NCBI GenBank assembly: GCA_021781695.1
Contig: JAJXWG010000047.1
Location: forward strand, 1 to 9,649
From: Pseudomonadota bacterium
GTDB lineage: Bacteria; Pseudomonadota; Gammaproteobacteria; Burkholderiales; Gallionellaceae
Direction: 5' to 3'
DNA: 9,649 nucleotides
The notes under the pieces are model-generated. The model was not told the DNA's origin and ran no database searches. It worked only from the letters and a program-made list of their open reading frames with translations. Made by a program: the position numbers and the translations under genes. Every line of letters starts with the position of its first letter. The first letter of the stretch is position 1. Shown here one piece after another: positions 7,533-9,649 of the stretch.

Positions 7533-7591
7533 GGCTTCCGGAAGCCGGAAGCCGGAAGCCGGAAGCCGGAAGCCGGAAGCCGGAAGCCGGA
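7533..7591. repeat. Seven-copy tandem heptamer GGAAGCC with one inverted unit
   Basis: Seven perfect head-to-tail copies of GGAAGCC run from 7540 to 7588, followed by a partial GGA. Immediately before them lies one inverted copy, GGCTTCC (7533-7539), making a perfect 14-base palindrome at 7533-7546. The array lies in the 226-base divergent region between the exported-protein gene and the DUF695 gene, directly upstream of the exported-protein -10 box. Perfect tandem copies imply recent expansion or slippage. All small open frames across it (RLPASGF-type peptides) are artefacts of the repeat. Confidence 0.95.
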
Positions 7592-7648
7592 CATGTGGCC
7601 ATGAAATCCGGCAAAGGTTCCTTTTGCAAGTTCCTGTCTGGCATCGGG

Positions 7649-7659
7649 TAGAATATACT
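7649..7659 (+). promoter_or_regulatory. Candidate -10 region for the DUF695 gene
   Basis: Two overlapping -10 candidates are present: TAGAAT (7649-7654) and TATACT (7654-7659), 35-45 bases before the ATG at 7695. TTGCAA at 7624-7629 is a possible -35 box but is 19 bases from the first and 24 from the second, so the pairing is not ideal. A small hairpin (7611-7627, seven pairs including one G-T) overlaps this -35 candidate. Confidence 0.35.
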
Positions 7660-7694
7660 GAACGGTCGATGAACCGACAAACTTGAGGAACATA

Positions 7695-8120
7695 ATGACC
7701 TGGCAACTTTTTGACACGACCATCATTGGCGACCCCTTTCAAATTCTGCTGGACGACCGGTTTGTGGCCGACATTCCAGACGGAGAATTGCCCAATCTGG
7801 CGTGGTTTGGCGTGTGGTGCAGGCAGGATACCGAAGGGCGTTTCTGGAATCACGCCGAAACGGATAAGCTGGCTGAAATCGAAAGCGACTTATTGAGGCT
7901 GGCGTCAAAATTCGGCAACGGATGGGCCGTCTATGTGCGCCGTGCGATATCAGCCGGAAGACGTGAATATTTTTTCTACTACGGTGGCAATGCCGCGCTG
8001 CACGAAGTTTTGAAGCCGCTGCAGGAACTGCATCCCGAATATCGCATCGAATACGACAGCCAGCCTGATGCGCAATGGTCGCTCTACACCGCTTGGCTGA
8101 AGGAAGCGCCCAACTCGTGA
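7695..8120 (+). CDS. DUF695 family protein
   Basis: A 141-residue soluble protein resembling the DUF695 family, a domain of unknown function also found at the N terminus of some RraB-like proteins. The pattern fits the family as I know it: a WQLFDTTIIGDPFQILLDD start, a central helix around residues 58-73 (LAEIESDLLRLASKFGNG), the strand block VYVRRAISAGRREYFFYYG, a second helix (LHEVLKPLQELHPEY), and the end YDSQPDAQWSLYTAWL. No signal peptide or membrane helix is seen, so it is probably cytoplasmic. The frame extends to a TTG at 7683, but the ATG at 7695 is better: GAGGAA (7685-7690) lies four bases before it. Its stop is two bases from the end of the convergent small gene. The role is unknown; any link to RNase E control would be speculation. 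Confidence 0.8.
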   Translation: MTWQLFDTTIIGDPFQILLDDRFVADIPDGELPNLAWFGVWCRQDTEGRFWNHAETDKLAEIESDLLRLASKFGNGWAVYVRRAISAGRREYFFYYGGNAALHEVLKPLQELHPEYRIEYDSQPDAQWSLYTAWLKEAPNS

Positions 8121-8122
8121 AG

Positions 8123-8275
8123 CTATGAGTTCAGGCCGTTGATCAACAAGCCCACCATCAATGTGGCCAGAATGATAAACGGCGCACATTCCTTCCAGTT
8201 CAACTTCTGGTTTTTCGCCCGGATGCAGAGTGTATCATCCAGCTCGTTGCGCAAACGCCCGTTGTAATATTTCAT
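8123..8275 (-). CDS. Small single-helix membrane protein, 50 residues
   Basis: I do not recognise a family. The sequence starts MKYYNGRLRNELDDTLCIRAKNQ and then has one hydrophobic helix at about residues 31-47 (APFIILATLMVGLLING), ending LNS. The basic, soluble N-terminal part with a short tail after the helix predicts an inner-membrane protein with its N terminus in the cytoplasm (positive-inside rule). There are two cysteines, Cys17 and Cys30, the second at the membrane edge. GGGAGA (8281-8286) lies five bases before the ATG, and an extended -10 box sits about 28 bases upstream, so the gene has its own full expression signals. The tight fit between the end of the DUF695 gene and this stop also supports it. 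It is separated from the upstream lyase gene by 133 bases. Confidence 0.7.
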   Translation of the reverse strand: MKYYNGRLRNELDDTLCIRAKNQKLNWKECAPFIILATLMVGLLINGLNS

Positions 8276-8302
8276 TTTTATCTCCCGTGAACCGATGGCG
8301 GA

Positions 8303-8332
8303 ACTTTAGCAAAATCCGCGGGGCCAACCCAA
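8303..8332 (-). promoter_or_regulatory. Promoter for the 50-residue membrane protein
   Basis: On the minus strand, TTGGGT (8327-8332) and TAAAGT (8303-8308) are separated by 18 bases. The -10 box is preceded by TGC (8309-8311), making an extended -10. The predicted start of transcription near 8296 leaves about 20 bases of leader containing the GGGAGA ribosome binding site. Confidence 0.5.
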
Positions 8333-8408
8333 GCCCGTACAGCGGTTAGCCGCAGCCTGCCCAACGGAAGAATAAACAGACGGACGGTTGATTCCAGACA
8401 ATGAACGG

Positions 8409-9575
8409 TCAGGCTTCGAACGCCTTCGAGATGCGCGCCAGCGCGTCGAGAATCACGCTGCGCGGTGCGGCGATGTTCATGCGCATGAAGCCGCTGCCGC
8501 CCGCGCCGAAAGTGATGCCGGGATTCATCCCGACATGCGCCGCATGCACAAAAAATTCGCGCAGTACTGCATCGCTCATGTCCAGCCTTCTGCAATCCAG
8601 CCAGAGCAGATACGTGCCCTCAGGCTCGATTAGGCGGATATCCGGCAGATAATCCGCCAGATAGTCCCTGACGCAATCGCGGTTGCCTGCAAGATAAACG
8701 AGCAGGCTGTCCAGCCAGGCCTCGCCGCTGCGATAGGCGGCCTCGAAGGCGGCGATGCTGAAAGGGTTCGCATTGTTCACATGGAGACTGTCAAATACTT
8801 TTCGGATTGCCTGGCGATGTTCGGGGTTTTTGGCGATCAGGCAGGACAGACCAAGACCCGGGATGTTGAATGTCTTGCTGGGGGCTATGGCCGTGATCAG
8901 ATGGTCCGCTTCGCCTGCCAGCGTCCCGAGTGTCGTATGAATCGTGCCAGGATAAACAAGGTCTGCATGTATCTCGTCTGAGAGTATCGCAAGGCCGTAT
9001 CGCCTTGCGATGTCGAGCAGTTGCAAAAGCTCTGCCCTGCTCCACACGCGCCCGACAGGATTGTGCGGCGAGCATAGCAAAAGCAGTCTTGCGCCATCCC
9101 TTGCGCATTGCTCGAGGTGATCGAAGTCCATGCCGTACCGTCCATTTTCCATACAGAGCGGATTTTCAAGCAGCCTTCGCCCATTGGTCGTCACCGCCGA
9201 AAAAAACGGAGGATAGACGGGTGGCTGCACGATCACGCCATCTCCCGGCCTGGTCAAGGCCAGCACCGTCGCGTAAAGCGAGGGCACAACGCCCGGCACC
9301 ATCATGATCGTCTCGCGCCCGACTTTCCAGCCTTGGCGTTTCATGAGCCATGAAGCAAGCGCATCGAACATGCTCTCAGGGTAAAGGCTGTAACCGTAGA
9401 CAGGGTGCGCTGCGCGCTCAAGCAGTGCGCGCGTAACGGCTTCGGGTGCGGAAAAATCCATGTCGGCAACCCAAAGCGACAGCACATCCGCTGTTCCGAA
9501 ATACGCGGCGCGCCCGTCATGCTTCACGGAATTCGTGCCGCCTCTAGCAATCACCCTGTCGAAATCGAAACTCAA
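8409..9575 (-). CDS. patB: MalY/PatB-type pyridoxal-phosphate C-S lyase
   Basis: Fold-type I PLP enzyme of the MalY/PatB group, usually a cystathionine beta-lyase (cystathionine to homocysteine, ammonia and pyruvate), sometimes acting on other cysteine conjugates. It has 388 residues, against 390 for E. coli MalY. The PLP lysine is Lys234 in APSKTFN, matching Lys233 of MalY. Asp200 in LSDEIHADL should bind the cofactor's pyridine nitrogen. CSPHNPVGRVW holds the cofactor asparagine, and the C-terminal FMRMNIAAPR holds the carboxylate-binding arginine. I chose the TTG at 9575: homologues begin with M-x-FDFD, GGGAG (9584-9588) lies eight bases upstream, and the TTG overlaps the stop of the preceding gene (TTGA). 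A GTG at 9590 is an alternative. It likely serves methionine synthesis or sulfur amino acid turnover; exact substrate unknown. Confidence 0.9.
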   Translation of the reverse strand: MSFDFDRVIARGGTNSVKHDGRAAYFGTADVLSLWVADMDFSAPEAVTRALLERAAHPVYGYSLYPESMFDALASWLMKRQGWKVGRETIMMVPGVVPSLYATVLALTRPGDGVIVQPPVYPPFFSAVTTNGRRLLENPLCMENGRYGMDFDHLEQCARDGARLLLLCSPHNPVGRVWSRAELLQLLDIARRYGLAILSDEIHADLVYPGTIHTTLGTLAGEADHLITAIAPSKTFNIPGLGLSCLIAKNPEHRQAIRKVFDSLHVNNANPFSIAAFEAAYRSGEAWLDSLLVYLAGNRDCVRDYLADYLPDIRLIEPEGTYLLWLDCRRLDMSDAVLREFFVHAAHVGMNPGITFGAGGSGFMRMNIAAPRSVILDALARISKAFEA

Positions 9576-9649
9576 GCAATTCGCTCCCACAGGGTCACTT
9601 CAGAAATGCTGTGCTGGAACTTGCGCCTGGTCTCGCGGATCACAAAAGG
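9572..9649 (-). CDS. C-terminal end of an unrecognised gene upstream of the C-S lyase
   Basis: An open frame enters from the right edge and ends at a TGA (9572-9574). The 25 visible residues begin PFVIRETRRKFQ and end SEVTLWERIA; they are charged and non-hydrophobic, like the end of a soluble protein. The stop codon overlaps the TTG start of the lyase in a TTGA arrangement, which suggests an operon with translational coupling. The piece is too short for me to name a family. Confidence 0.6.
   Translation of the reverse strand, partial: PFVIRETRRKFQHSISEVTLWERIA

Noticed and set aside
7533..7591. Heptamer array as a possible CRISPR array
   Set aside because: Units are 7 bases with no spacers between them, so it is a simple tandem repeat. 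No cas genes are nearby.
7530..7853. Minus-strand open frames with a repeated RLPASGF-type peptide
   Set aside because: They are translations of the heptamer array running into the antisense strand of the DUF695 gene. They have no ribosome binding site and no independent support.
5747..8275. The exported protein, DUF695 gene and small membrane gene as one defence or secretion system
   Set aside because: They are on opposing strands with separate promoters, and no effector, nuclease, protease or secretion motif links them.
8341..8352. GCGG-TTAG-CCGC hairpin after the C-S lyase as a terminator
   Set aside because: The stem is only four base pairs and no T tract follows on the minus strand.

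Overview
The window looks like an ordinary chromosomal stretch from a betaproteobacterium. A member of the Nitrosomonadales/Gallionellaceae type is my guess, based on DnaE, GloA and ArgB sequence style and on -10 boxes of the form TAAAAT/TAGAAT followed by GC-rich DNA. This placement is inference, not a database result. No RNA gene, CRISPR array, prophage or insertion sequence is visible, and no gap between genes exceeds 300 bases. I found no multi-gene system that I could call new.

Layout from left to right: the start of argB (minus, runs off the left edge); dnaE, the replicative DNA polymerase III alpha subunit (minus); a short divergent promoter region; a 12-helix MFS transporter (plus); gloA, glyoxalase I (minus, its end overlapping the transporter's end by 14 bases); a large unrecognised exported protein of 573 residues (minus); a divergent intergenic region holding a perfect seven-copy 7-base tandem repeat; a DUF695-type protein (plus); a 50-residue single-helix membrane protein (minus); a MalY/PatB-type C-S lyase (minus); and the last 25 codons of an upstream gene whose stop overlaps the lyase start (minus, runs off the right edge). 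The genes are mostly single units. Only the last two look translationally coupled, and nothing suggests that the window works as one pathway.

The most unusual theme is repeat DNA placed in or beside genes. dnaE carries a low-complexity, 7-base-periodic segment with an 8-base inverted repeat, read in frame as a loop just after the third catalytic aspartate. The MFS gene carries, in frame, a dispersed palindromic repeat (core TTCGACAAGCTCAGG) in the cytoplasmic loop between its two halves. The intergenic heptamer array abuts the predicted promoter of the orphan exported protein. These, plus the orphan protein and the small membrane protein, are the parts worth a second look.
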